In this document: one piece after another, positions 25,690-33,691 of the stretch
How positions within the stretch are numbered: position 1 is the first letter of the stretch
Layout of the letters: every line of letters starts with the position of its first letter
From: Streptomyces avermitilis MA-4680 = NBRC 14893
Lineage (GTDB): Bacteria > Actinomycetota > Actinomycetes > Streptomycetales > Streptomycetaceae
DNA: 64,000 bases
Reading direction: 5' to 3'
Assembly: GCF_000009765.2 (NCBI RefSeq)
Contig: NC_003155.5
Span: 5,208,001-5,272,000 of the forward strand
Program-made: the position numbers and the translations under genes
Notes under the pieces: generated by a model
Databases searched by the model: none
Told to the model about the DNA's origin: nothing
What the model saw: only the letters and a program-made list of their open reading frames with translations

Positions 25690-25830
25690 ACCTACTCCCT
25701 ACGCCGGCATTACCCGGTAACAGGTTCAGCGGTCGACGCAGCAATGTCCGCCCGACGATGTTCCACGTGAAACATCGCGGATGCGGAGGTCAGCGCCCTC
25801 TCAGCCCGGTGCTCCGAGCTCCCGCGTGTG
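25690..25830 (-). ncRNA. TPP riboswitch (THI element) with an extended variable arm
   Basis: On the minus strand the leader has the core of the TPP aptamer: CTGAGAG (complement 25798-25804), GAACCTG (25721-25727), and GGGTAATGCCGGCGTAGGGA up to about 25696. It ends just before the thiC ATG at 25686, so sequestration of the ribosome site (GGGAG) by ligand-bound RNA is the likely mechanism. The arm between CTGAGAG and GAACCTG is about 70 nt long and contains a parS-like palindrome at 25760-25773. Confidence 0.93.
25760..25773. other. parS-like site 3 (one mismatch) inside the TPP riboswitch
   Basis: GTTCCACGTGAAAC differs from consensus parS at one base (C for T at position 4). Symmetry continues outward (CGAT/ATCG), giving a 22-bp near-palindrome at 25756-25777. 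In RNA this folds as a hairpin within the variable arm of the thiC riboswitch. Confidence 0.75.
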
Positions 25831-25906
25831 CAAAGGTCCTCTCACGCTAGCGTCTGATTGGGCGAGCTGAACAGTGGGCCCCTCCCGTTCTTGCGATGAT
25901 CGGTCG

Positions 25907-27349
25907 GTGACCACGACGCAACAGCCCCCATTCCCGCCGTCCGAGCCTCCGCGCGGCCAAGGCCCCGGCGGCGGCCGTGGACAAAGCGACGGTCCGGGGG
26001 GCCACAGCCCTGGAGACGGCCATGACCATGGCCAGGGCTCCGGAGGCGGGAACGGTCCCGGCCACTCGCACAGTCACAGTCATGGCCCGGCCGCCCCCGT
26101 TTCCCAACATCTGCGCAAGGTCATCGCCGCGATCCTGATCCCGTTCGCCGTGGCGGTCGTAGTGGGTCTCGCGGTGCTGTGGCCGGGCGGTGTCCCGGGA
26201 CATGAGCGCAGCGGTGTGGGCTTCGACCGGCAGACCCAGCAGGCCACGGTCACCAAGGTCGACGAGGTCGACTGCAAGTCCGTGAACGCCTCGGGTGACA
26301 CCCCGACCGGCGACACCTCCACCGCCGAAGGCTCCTCTGCCCAGCAGCAGGCCAGTGGCACCTGCAAGAAGGCAACCATCCGCGTCGACACCGGCAAGGA
26401 CAAGGGCCGTACGTTCACCGAGATCGTCCAGCCGGACCAGACACGGCAGTTGCACCAGGGCGAGAAGGTCGTGGTCGCCTACGAACCCTCCGCACCCAAG
26501 AACTTGCAGTATTCGGTCACCGATGTGGAGCGCAAGTTCCCCATGGCTTTGCTCGCCGGCATCTTCGCACTCGCCGTCGTCGTCGTGGGCCGGATGCGCG
26601 GCGTCATGGCGCTGGTCGCGCTGGCCATCAGCTTCATGGTGCTGACCTTGTTCATCCTGCCCGCGATCCTGGAGGGCTCGAATCCACTGATCGTGGCGGT
26701 GGTCGGGGCGAGCGCCATCATGTTGATCGCGCTCTACATGTGTCACGGTCTTTCAGCCCGGACATCGGTGGCCGTACTGGGCACGCTGCTCTCGTTGGTG
26801 CTGATCGGCCTGCTCGGCTCACAGTTCATCGGCTGGGCCGCGCTGACCGGCAACACGGACGACAACACTGGCCTGATCCACGGCCTGTACCCGCACATCG
26901 ACATGAGTGGTCTGCTGCTGGCGGGCGTGATCATCGGTTCCCTCGGTGTTCTCGACGACGTGACGGTCACTCAGACGTCGGCGGTATGGGAGCTGCACGA
27001 GGCCAATCCGACGATGGGCTGGCGCGGTCTGTATCGCGCGGGCATCCGCATCGGCCGCGACCACATCGCGTCGGTCGTCAACACGTTGGTCCTGGCGTAT
27101 GCGGGTGCCGCCCTGCCCCTGCTGCTCCTCTTCTCGATCGCGCAGAGCAGCGTCGGCACGGTCGCCAACAGCGAACTGGTCGCCGAGGAGATCGTCCGCA
27201 CACTCGTCGGCTCGATCGGCCTGGTCGCCTCTGTTCCCGTCACCACGGCCCTGGCCGCCCTGGTGGTCTCGGCGGACCGCCCGGGAACGCCCGCACCGGC
27301 TGCGGCCGCACCGCTGCGCTCCGGGAGGGGGCGCCGCCGCAAGCGCTGA
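25907..27349 (+). CDS. YibE/F family membrane protein
   Basis: A 480-residue multi-pass protein of the YibE/F family. The N-terminal ~65 residues are low-complexity Pro/Gly and His-rich (GDGHDHGQ, GHSHSHSHG). A signal-anchor helix follows, then an extracytoplasmic domain (about 100-205), and seven or so helices containing the family signature GSLGVLDDVTVTQTSAVWEL. Family members are thought to be transporters, but the substrate is unproven. GTG at 25907 lacks a ribosome site; GATGAT lies 6 bases upstream, again suggesting a leaderless message. It is divergent from thiC. Confidence 0.88.
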   Translation: MTTTQQPPFPPSEPPRGQGPGGGRGQSDGPGGHSPGDGHDHGQGSGGGNGPGHSHSHSHGPAAPVSQHLRKVIAAILIPFAVAVVVGLAVLWPGGVPGHERSGVGFDRQTQQATVTKVDEVDCKSVNASGDTPTGDTSTAEGSSAQQQASGTCKKATIRVDTGKDKGRTFTEIVQPDQTRQLHQGEKVVVAYEPSAPKNLQYSVTDVERKFPMALLAGIFALAVVVVGRMRGVMALVALAISFMVLTLFILPAILEGSNPLIVAVVGASAIMLIALYMCHGLSARTSVAVLGTLLSLVLIGLLGSQFIGWAALTGNTDDNTGLIHGLYPHIDMSGLLLAGVIIGSLGVLDDVTVTQTSAVWELHEANPTMGWRGLYRAGIRIGRDHIASVVNTLVLAYAGAALPLLLLFSIAQSSVGTVANSELVAEEIVRTLVGSIGLVASVPVTTALAALVVSADRPGTPAPAAAAPLRSGRGRRRKR

Positions 27350-27516
27350 CGTCCACTCCAGGGCGGGGCGCATCCGCGGCTCGGCCCAGGAAGAAGGTGA
27401 CTCCGGCCCGGCGGAGCGCCCGGCGAGGCGAACTGGCTCAATACCGCCGACACACGGCCGTCGGCGTTAAGCCATGTGAGTGCTGAACCGTTACGCCTCT
27501 GTTGACGTCAGGTGCG

Positions 27517-27954
27517 TCAACCCGCGCTCTGCTCCTCCGCGAGGATGCGGTCCAGCGCCTCGTCGAGATGGGCATCGAAGTCAGCAAGGGAACACTCCTG
27601 GCCCAGAGGCACCAGCTTGTCGGTGCGGTCGAGGAACGTCACCAGCGGTACCGCCCCGGACCGGAACAGTGCGTGATCGCCGCCCACCTGAAGCCGGATC
27701 AGCACCTCGCCGAACGCCTCGCGATCAGCGGGCGCGATGTGCACATCACCGTCACCGCACGGCCGGCCCACCCCGTCGATCAGCAGCTCCCGGCCGAACG
27801 TCCAGGTCACGGGCGCGTCGCCGGGCAGGTGGAAGGTCAGCTGCACGGCAAACGGATCACAGGTCTCGTATCGCAGCTCCACCGGAATGCGGAAAGAGAG
27901 CTCCTCCGACACGAGGAAGCTCATCATGACCTCTGCCTGCACCGACTCGCGCAT
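27517..27954 (-). CDS. ssgA: Sporulation and cell-division activator SsgA
   Basis: A 145-residue SsgA-like protein. SALPs occur in sporulating actinomycetes; SsgA controls septum site selection and sporulation-specific division. The sequence from MSFLVSEELSFRIPVELRYETCDPFAVQLTFHLPGDAPVTWTFGRELL to LGQECSLADFDAHLDEALDRIL follows SsgA of S. coelicolor and S. griseus closely. The start is ATG 27954 (GGGGTAGG upstream); ATG 27927 or 27924 would give the shorter form beginning MSFLV. The gene lies 98 bp downstream of its IclR-type activator gene on the same strand, the arrangement known for ssgR-ssgA. Confidence 0.95.
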   Translation of the reverse strand: MRESVQAEVMMSFLVSEELSFRIPVELRYETCDPFAVQLTFHLPGDAPVTWTFGRELLIDGVGRPCGDGDVHIAPADREAFGEVLIRLQVGGDHALFRSGAVPLVTFLDRTDKLVPLGQECSLADFDAHLDEALDRILAEEQSAG

Positions 27955-28052
27955 CGCCTACCCCGTCGTTTGCCGTCGACTGGCCAGGAGTCAGCCCCTG
28001 ACGCTGCAGGCATCTTGCTGAAAGTACACGTGAGATCACAAGGAGTGAGTTT

Positions 28053-28934
28053 TCAGATGCTGATAGAGATGGAGAGTGTCCCCAGCAGCCTTCCGATCTC
28101 TCCCTGCAACTGCCGTGCTGCCGGCAGCAACCGGTCGGCCTGGGAAAGCGGGAGGGAGAGCGCCATGGCCGCGGCCGTCGTGCCGGCCGTGATCGGAATC
28201 GCGGCGCAGACCGTACCCAGCGCGTACTCCTGCCGCTCGACCACGGGTTCCATCCGTCCCACGCGTTCCAGCCGCCTCAGAAGTGTGTGTTCGTCACGCA
28301 CCGTATACGGGGTGATCGACTGCACCGGGTAGCGATCGAGGTGGTCCCGGCGGGCCCCCTCGTCGAGCTGGGACAGCAGACACTGGCCGATCGCGTGCGC
28401 ATGCCCGGTCTCCCGGAAGTCGGCCCACTCCTCGACCGCCGGATTGCCCGGAGTATCGGCGACGCAGACGACCTCGATCTCGCCGTCGCGGTAGACCGCG
28501 AAGTACACGGGTACACCGATCGAATCGTGCCAGTGCGCAAGCACGTCGTTCACCGCGCTGCGACGTTTCTCCTGAGCTCCGCTGCTGCCCAGCCGCTCGG
28601 CCGCCTCCCCGAGGAAGAACAGCCCCTTCTCACGCCGTAGATAGCCTTCGTGGGCCAGCGTGCGCAGCAGATGGTAGGCGGTCGGCAGCGCCAGCCCGGC
28701 TTCGCGGGCCAGCTGTTTGGCGGGTGCCCCGTACTCGCGGGCGGCGACGGCTTCCAGCAGGCGCATCGCCCGCTGCACGGATCCGATCAGCGTGGTGGGG
28801 TGCGGCTCCGAGGGCAGAGCGGCCGATGGCAGAGCGGACGCTTCCGCTCGATGGGTGCGCGGCTCCGCCGGCGAACCGCGCCGCTGTGTGGGTGGGCCGA
28901 TTGATCCGGTGGGTGCGGTGTCAGCGGTGGCCAA
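28053..28934 (-). CDS. ssgR: IclR family regulator SsgR
   Basis: A 293-residue regulator when started at TTG 28934 (GGGAG 6 bases upstream). Further-upstream frames are unsupported, and a shorter start is possible because the first ~55 residues are low complexity. The IclR winged helix is at IGSVQRAMRLLEAVAAREYGAPAKQLAREAGLALPTAYHLLRTLAHEGYL. The C-terminal effector domain includes GHAHAIGQCLLSQL. In S. coelicolor SsgR activates ssgA and the two are adjacent, as here. The rare TTG start might keep expression low (inference). Confidence 0.88.
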   Translation of the reverse strand: MATADTAPTGSIGPPTQRRGSPAEPRTHRAEASALPSAALPSEPHPTTLIGSVQRAMRLLEAVAAREYGAPAKQLAREAGLALPTAYHLLRTLAHEGYLRREKGLFFLGEAAERLGSSGAQEKRRSAVNDVLAHWHDSIGVPVYFAVYRDGEIEVVCVADTPGNPAVEEWADFRETGHAHAIGQCLLSQLDEGARRDHLDRYPVQSITPYTVRDEHTLLRRLERVGRMEPVVERQEYALGTVCAAIPITAGTTAAAMALSLPLSQADRLLPAARQLQGEIGRLLGTLSISISI

Positions 28935-29172
28935 GGGGCACTCCCGAAGCGCGTGGAGGGGCCGCCCGTGCGAGGGAACACGGGAGGGGTGTGCGCCGCC
29001 CGCGGGGAGCAACCCCGGGTCGAATTCCGGACTTTAACCGCCCCTCACCGCACACAGACGGCCTCACCGGAAAACTTCCCCCACCCGAGGGAACCTGGCG
29101 TTCCTGTTACCGGCCCGCCCGTTACCAGCCGCTCACCCGTTCACGCGTCACCCCTGGCCGCGTGCTGACGGC

Positions 29173-29385
29173 TCACCAGTCGCTGTGCGACGAGGAGCTC
29201 GACATGAACTTCCGCACGACGAAGATCAGTCCGCCGACCAGCGCCACAAAGACCAGCAGCTTGAAAAGCAGGCCGATGACAAAGCCGACGACGCTCGCTA
29301 TCAGGCCGCCGAAGACGACCAGGGCGATGACCGGCACCGCGACCCACTTAACCCACCACGGCATACCCGCGAAAATCTCTCGCAT
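29173..29385 (-). CDS. Small membrane protein (DUF5326 type)
   Basis: A 70-residue protein beginning MREIFAGMPWWVKWVAVPVIALVV, with two hydrophobic helices (about 12-32 and 36-58) and a Ser/His C-terminal tail (SSSSSHSDW). The start has a good ribosome site, and the 14 nt GGACAAGGGCGATG at its start is repeated exactly at the start of the next gene upstream (29866). This type is common and conserved next to ssgR in streptomycetes. Function unknown. Confidence 0.85.
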   Translation of the reverse strand: MREIFAGMPWWVKWVAVPVIALVVFGGLIASVVGFVIGLLFKLLVFVALVGGLIFVVRKFMSSSSSHSDW

Positions 29386-29548
29386 CGCCCTTGTCCTTAC
29401 GTCTCCGCCCGTCGCCCCGAGTCCGGGGACCTGTTTCCGGGTCCTTCCATGTCCTGCATCCGATGCTAGGGCCGCAGAAGGCCCGAACGGGGGCCTCGCA
29501 CCCCTTGTCGTCCCCTGACCGGTCCCCTAGGGAACCCTGAGACGGACA

Positions 29549-29866
29549 TCAGCTCTCGGGCGGAGAGAACACCACCACGACCCGCAGATCCTCGGTGATG
29601 TGGTGGAACTTGTGGGCGACTCCGGCAGGCACGTACACGACGCTGCCGCGCGCGACCTGGGTGGTTTCCATACCGACCGTGATCGAGGCGCGCCCGCTGA
29701 CGACCAGGTACACCTCGTCCTGCTGATGCGGCTTCTGCGGGTCGAGTTCGCCCGCGTCGAGCGCGTACAGGCCGACCGACATGTTCCGTTCGCGCAGGAA
29801 CTGCAGGTAGGCGCCGTCGTTGGCGGCGCGCTCCGCCTCCAGTTCGTCCAGCCGGAATGCCTTCAT
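29549..29866 (-). CDS. Cupin domain protein
   Basis: A 105-residue single-domain cupin. The two cupin motifs are visible: PHQQDEVYLVVSGRASITVG (motif 1, with His and Glu metal ligands) and PAGVAHKFHHI (motif 2). It is a small beta barrel, probably metal-binding; substrate or regulatory role unknown. The start carries GGACAAGGGCGATG, shared with the small membrane-protein gene downstream. Confidence 0.88.
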   Translation of the reverse strand: MKAFRLDELEAERAANDGAYLQFLRERNMSVGLYALDAGELDPQKPHQQDEVYLVVSGRASITVGMETTQVARGSVVYVPAGVAHKFHHITEDLRVVVVFSPPES

Positions 29867-29979
29867 CGCCCTTGTCCGCCCTCGTCCGCTCTCGTTCGCT
29901 CGCGTTCGCGATCAACCGTGATTAAAGCCGTGATCGCTGCCGTACTCGTTTGCCGATCTGTTCTGCCACGATCAGACAC

Positions 29980-30360
29980 ATGAAGAATTTCGTAGTCAAG
30001 ACGATCGCCAACGCGGGGGCCCTCGCCGTCGCCGTGTGGCTGCTCGACAAGATCACCCTGACGGGCGACAGCACCGGCAAGAAGATCGGCACGCTGATAG
30101 TCGTCGCCCTGGTCTTCGGGCTGGTGAACTTCCTGGTCAAGCCGATCGTGAAGGTGCTGACCTTCCCGCTGTTCATTCTCACGCTCGGCCTGATCACGCT
30201 GGTGGTCAACGCCCTGATGCTGCTGCTCACCTCGTGGCTGGCCGACAAGCTCGACCTCAGCTTCCATGTCGAGGGCTTCTGGACCGCCGTCGTGGGCGGC
30301 CTCATCATCTCCGTCGTCTCCTGGGCCCTCAACGTCGTCCTGCCCGACGACAAGGACTGA
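29980..30360 (+). CDS. Phage-holin-4-like membrane protein (PF04020 type)
   Basis: A 126-residue protein with four hydrophobic helices and the family pattern LVFGLVNFLVKPIVKVLTFPLFILTLGLITLVVNALML. Despite the family name, such proteins are ordinary chromosomal membrane proteins, and nothing phage-like is nearby. There is no ribosome site before the ATG, so it may be leaderless. It is first in a rightward set with ptpA (8-bp gap) and the PLP lyase. Function unknown. Confidence 0.88.
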   Translation: MKNFVVKTIANAGALAVAVWLLDKITLTGDSTGKKIGTLIVVALVFGLVNFLVKPIVKVLTFPLFILTLGLITLVVNALMLLLTSWLADKLDLSFHVEGFWTAVVGGLIISVVSWALNVVLPDDKD

Positions 30361-30368
30361 GCGTCCCG

Positions 30369-30860
30369 ATGACCTATCGCGTCTGCTTCGTCTGCACCGG
30401 CAACATCTGCCGCTCGCCGATGGCCGAGTCCGTCTTCCGCGCCCGGATCGCGGAGGCCGGACTCGACGGCCTGGTGGAGGTCTCCAGCGCGGGCACGGGC
30501 GGCTGGCACGAGGGCGACGGCGCCGATCCGCGCACTGTGGCCGTGCTGGAGGCGAACGGCTACGAAAGCGGTCATACGGCACGGCAGTTCCAGGCCTCGT
30601 GGTTCTCCCACCTCGACCTCGTGATCGCCCTCGACTCCGGCCATCTGAAGGCCCTGCGCCGGCTCGCGCCCGCCCCGGCGGACACGGAGAAGGTCCGACT
30701 CCTGCGTTCGTACGATCCCGCCGCGGACGCCGATCCGGACGTACCGGATCCGTATTACGGACAAATGGACGGCTTCGAAGAGTGTCTTGAAATGGTGGAG
30801 GCGGCGAGCCCAGGCCTGCTCGCCGCGGTACGGCAGCAACTGGAGGGACGGGCAGCATGA
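30369..30860 (+). CDS. ptpA: Low molecular weight protein tyrosine phosphatase PtpA
   Basis: A 163-residue cytosolic phosphatase. The P-loop is VCTGNICRS, with nucleophile Cys9 and Arg15 (C-x5-R), and the general acid is Asp127 in DPYYG. Near identity to S. coelicolor PtpA is recognised from memory; there, extra ptpA copies raise pigmented antibiotic production. The last bases overlap the next start (ATGA at 30857), so it is translationally coupled to the PLP-dependent lyase. The start follows the holin-like gene after 8 bp. Confidence 0.95.
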   Translation: MTYRVCFVCTGNICRSPMAESVFRARIAEAGLDGLVEVSSAGTGGWHEGDGADPRTVAVLEANGYESGHTARQFQASWFSHLDLVIALDSGHLKALRRLAPAPADTEKVRLLRSYDPAADADPDVPDPYYGQMDGFEECLEMVEAASPGLLAAVRQQLEGRAA

Positions 30861-32002
30861 CCTCAGGAGATTTCGTCGCGGAGACCGGTGACGGCACTCG
30901 GGCCGTTCGGGCCGGGCTACCGGACCCCGTGAAGCACGAGCCGACCCTCCCAGGCCCCGTCTTCGCCGCCCATTTCCATCTGCCCGGCGAGCCCACCGGC
31001 CCGTACACCTACGGCCGCGACGAGAACCCCACCTGGACCCATCTGGAACGGGCGATCGGCGAGTTGGAGGCGCCCGGACAGGACGGCGTCGAGACGCTGA
31101 CCTTCGCCTCCGGCATGGCCGCCATCTCCGCGGTCCTCTTCTCCCAGCTGCGCGCCGGCGACACCGTGGTCCTGCCCGACGACGGCTACCAGGTACTGCC
31201 GCTGGTGCGCGAGCAGCTGACCGCGTACGGCATCGAGGTGCGCACCGCACCGACGGGCGGCGACGCCCAGCTCGACATCCTCGACGGCGCGAAGCTGCTG
31301 TGGATCGAGACCCCTTCGAACCCGGGTCTCGACGTGTGCGACGTACGGCGCCTCGTCGCGGCGGCCCACGCACAGGGCACCCTCGTCGCGGTCGACAACA
31401 CCCTGGCGACCCCACTGGGGCAGCGGCCGCTTGAGCTGGGCGCCGACTTCGCCGTGGCCAGCGGCACCAAGATGCTCACCGGGCACGGAGACATCCTGCT
31501 CGGATACGTCACGGGCCGCGACGCGGCGCCGATGGCCGCCGTACGGCGCTGGCGCAAGATCGTCGGGGCGATTCCGGGGCCCATGGAGGCGTGGCTCGCG
31601 CACCGCTCGCTGGCCACACTGCAACTGCGCGCGGACCGGCAGAACGCCAATGCCCTCGCGGTCGCCGAGGCGCTGCGCGGCCGGTCCGAGGTGAGCGGAC
31701 TGCGCTATCCCGGGCTGCCCGACGACCCCTCGCACAAGATCGCCTCGCAGCAGATGCGGCGCTACGGGTGCGTGGTGTCGTTTTCACTGCCCACGCGCGG
31801 GCGTGCCGAGCGTTTTCTCGACGCCCTGACACTCGTGGACGATGCGACCAGCTTCGGCGGGGTACGGTCCACCGCCGAGCGACGTGGCCGCTGGGGCGGC
31901 GACGCGGTGGCGGAGGGCTTCATCCGCTTCTCGGCCGGAGCCGAGGATCCAGAGGACCTGGTGGCGGATGTGCTGCGCGCGCTCGACGAGTCGGCACACT
32001 GA
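30857..32002 (+). CDS. Cystathionine gamma-lyase/synthase family PLP enzyme
   Basis: A 381-residue enzyme of the Cys/Met metabolism family. Landmarks: YTYGRDENPTWTHLERAIGELE near the N-terminus, TFASGMAAISAVLF, WIETPSNPGLDVCD, and the PLP lysine in VASGTKMLTGHGDILLGYV. The motif PLELGADFAVASGTKMLTGHGD is characteristic of gamma-lyase-type members. The exact reaction (cystathionine cleavage or synthesis, or another sulfur amino acid) cannot be fixed from sequence. It is coupled to ptpA and followed by a strong hairpin. Confidence 0.92.
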   Translation: MTSGDFVAETGDGTRAVRAGLPDPVKHEPTLPGPVFAAHFHLPGEPTGPYTYGRDENPTWTHLERAIGELEAPGQDGVETLTFASGMAAISAVLFSQLRAGDTVVLPDDGYQVLPLVREQLTAYGIEVRTAPTGGDAQLDILDGAKLLWIETPSNPGLDVCDVRRLVAAAHAQGTLVAVDNTLATPLGQRPLELGADFAVASGTKMLTGHGDILLGYVTGRDAAPMAAVRRWRKIVGAIPGPMEAWLAHRSLATLQLRADRQNANALAVAEALRGRSEVSGLRYPGLPDDPSHKIASQQMRRYGCVVSFSLPTRGRAERFLDALTLVDDATSFGGVRSTAERRGRWGGDAVAEGFIRFSAGAEDPEDLVADVLRALDESAH

Positions 32003-32043
32003 CTACTTCCTGAGTGACCGGTCAGTAATCGGCTACGCACAAC

Positions 32044-32082
32044 GGACGGTCCGAGCCTCCCCCCTCGTGGCTCGGACCGTCC
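32044..32082 (+). terminator. Terminator after the PLP lyase
   Basis: A perfect 14-bp stem: GGACGGTCCGAGCC at 32044-32057 and its complement at 32069-32082, with an 11-base loop. It lies 41 bp after the stop of the lyase gene and closes the holin-like/ptpA/lyase unit. Confidence 0.8.
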
Positions 32083-32217
32083 CGGTTCCGCGCGCGAAGA
32101 ACCGCGCGACCAAGGCTAGTTGACTCTGTGTCAGTGTCCAATCACAGTAGCGACAGAGACCTATCGACTTATTTATAGTTGGGCGCCGTCGGAGGTACCG
32201 GGAGGGGAGGGAGCGCC

Positions 32218-33123
32218 GTGGACCTGGCTCTGCTGCGCACCTTCGTGACCGTGCACCGGGCCGGCTCCTTCACCCGCGCCGCCGCCCTGCTCGGCCTCTC
32301 CCAGCCGGCCGTCACCTCGCAGATCCGCACACTGGAACGGCAACTGGGCCGCCCTCTGTTTCTGCGCCAGGCCCGCGGGGTGACCCCCACGACCATCGGC
32401 GACGAACTCGCCCACAAGGCCGCCCCGCATCTGGACGCCCTGGTGGAGATCGCCGAGACCGGCCTCGACGAGGAATCCTCGCTACGTACGCTCCATCTCG
32501 CCGGCCCGCCGGAGTTCACCGCCGAACGGGCCCTGCCCGCGCTCACGGAGCTGACCGGCGACGACGGCCAGGGCTTCGCGCTGCGGGCGTCCTTCGGCAA
32601 CGCCGAGGAGACGCTGGAGGGGCTCGCCGCCGGACATCATGATCTGGCCATCACGACGGCCCAGCCACGCGGCGCCCTGCTCACCGCCACTCCGCTCTGC
32701 GACGAGGAGCACGTCCTGGTCGCCGCCCCTCGCTGGGCCGTCCGCATCGGCCACGGCAAGCTGCGCCGCAAGGGTGCGCCCGCCTTGGAGAACATCCCCC
32801 TGGTCGAGGTTCACGAGTCGCTGCCGTTCGTCGCCCGCTACTGGGCCTCCGTCTTCGACTCCCGCCCGGCCGCCTCCGGCACCGTCATCGTCCCGGACCT
32901 GCGCGCGGTCCTCGCCTGCGCCACCACGGGGGCGGGCCTCGCCGTACTGCCCCGCTATCTGTGCGCTCCGGCACTGGAACGTGGCGATGTCGTGCCGCTC
33001 CTGGACCCCGCGGTGCCGCCGCTGCGCACGTATTTCCTGGTGGTCCGCACCGGCACCCTCGCCATGCCGCACATCGCACGGGCGCACGAATGGCTCCTGC
33101 GGGCTGCCGCCGACTGGGTGTGA
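32218..33123 (+). CDS. LysR family transcriptional regulator
   Basis: A 301-residue regulator. The winged helix at residues 2-60 reads DLALLRTFVTVHRAGSFTRAAALLGLSQPAVTSQIRTLERQLGRPLFLRQARGVTPTTIG, and a type 2 periplasmic-binding effector domain follows. GTG at 32218 follows a strong GGGAGGGAG. LysR regulators often control a divergent gene, but the neighbours here run the same way: the PLP lyase lies upstream and NUDIX downstream. No TTA codon is present. Target unknown. Confidence 0.9.
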   Translation: MDLALLRTFVTVHRAGSFTRAAALLGLSQPAVTSQIRTLERQLGRPLFLRQARGVTPTTIGDELAHKAAPHLDALVEIAETGLDEESSLRTLHLAGPPEFTAERALPALTELTGDDGQGFALRASFGNAEETLEGLAAGHHDLAITTAQPRGALLTATPLCDEEHVLVAAPRWAVRIGHGKLRRKGAPALENIPLVEVHESLPFVARYWASVFDSRPAASGTVIVPDLRAVLACATTGAGLAVLPRYLCAPALERGDVVPLLDPAVPPLRTYFLVVRTGTLAMPHIARAHEWLLRAAADWV

Positions 33124-33150
33124 GGAGAGCTGCGGGCTGAGCACCGCGAT

Positions 33151-33164
33151 GTTTCACGTGGAAC
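33151..33164. other. parS-like site 4 (one mismatch)
   Basis: GTTTCACGTGGAAC, one base from consensus (G for A at position 11), in the 62-bp gap between the LysR and NUDIX genes. It occupies the position of a -35 for the probable leaderless NUDIX promoter (CACATT at 33174-33179, 17-bp spacer, 6 bases to ATG). Confidence 0.75.
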
Positions 33165-33185
33165 AAGCTGGGCCACATTTCACCC

Positions 33186-33668
33186 ATGACCGTTCGCCCC
33201 GTGGTCAAGCGCACCGCCCGCGCCATCCTGCTCGATGGTGACGACCTGATTCTGATCAAGCGGACCAAGCCCGGCGTCGATCCCTACTGGCTCACACCGG
33301 GCGGTGGGGTCGAACCGGAGGACACGACCGTCGTCGACGCGCTCCATCGTGAGGTGCACGAGGAGCTGGGCGCCAAGATCACCGATGTGGTGCCTTGTTT
33401 CGTGGACACCGTGGAACACATCGGGGAGGACGGCGGTGCCACCGGTGTGAAGGTGCAGCACTTCTTCGTCTGCCATCTGGAGTCCATGGACCCGGCACAG
33501 CGGCACGGCCCCGAGGTCGAGGACCCGTGCGGCGAGTACGAGATCGTCCGCATCCCCTTCACCCGGGTCGGAATCGCCTCCGTCCACCTCGTACCGCTGT
33601 CCCTGCGGCACTATCTCGACGGCAATATCGAGGGTGTACGGGCGATGCACGCGCCCGACCTGGGCTGA
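33186..33668 (+). CDS. NUDIX hydrolase
   Basis: A 160-residue pyrophosphohydrolase acting on a nucleoside diphosphate linked to another moiety. The Nudix box is complete: GGGVEPEDTTVVDALHREVHEELGA fits G-x5-E-x7-REVHEELG with metal-binding glutamates. Substrate unknown. The ATG at 33186 has no ribosome site, and CACATT sits 6 bases before it. The gene is convergent with the flavohemoglobin gene. Both stop codons lie in a short inverted repeat (TGACCCG, CGGGTCA) spanning 33666-33694. Confidence 0.9.
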   Translation: MTVRPVVKRTARAILLDGDDLILIKRTKPGVDPYWLTPGGGVEPEDTTVVDALHREVHEELGAKITDVVPCFVDTVEHIGEDGGATGVKVQHFFVCHLESMDPAQRHGPEVEDPCGEYEIVRIPFTRVGIASVHLVPLSLRHYLDGNIEGVRAMHAPDLG

Positions 33669-33691
33669 CCCGTTCCTGACGCGGCCCCGGG

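Noticed and set aside
23977..25770. 597-residue frame opposite thiC
   Set aside because: Antisense shadow of thiC, whose iron-sulfur motif and riboswitch prove the minus strand is coding.
28034..28042. ACACGTGAG near ssgA as a degenerate parS
   Set aside because: Only the central CACGTG hexamer matches; flanks do not.
29980..30360. Holin-family protein as evidence of a prophage
   Set aside because: No integrase, tail, lysin or att-like repeats nearby; the family is a common chromosomal membrane protein and is linked to ptpA.
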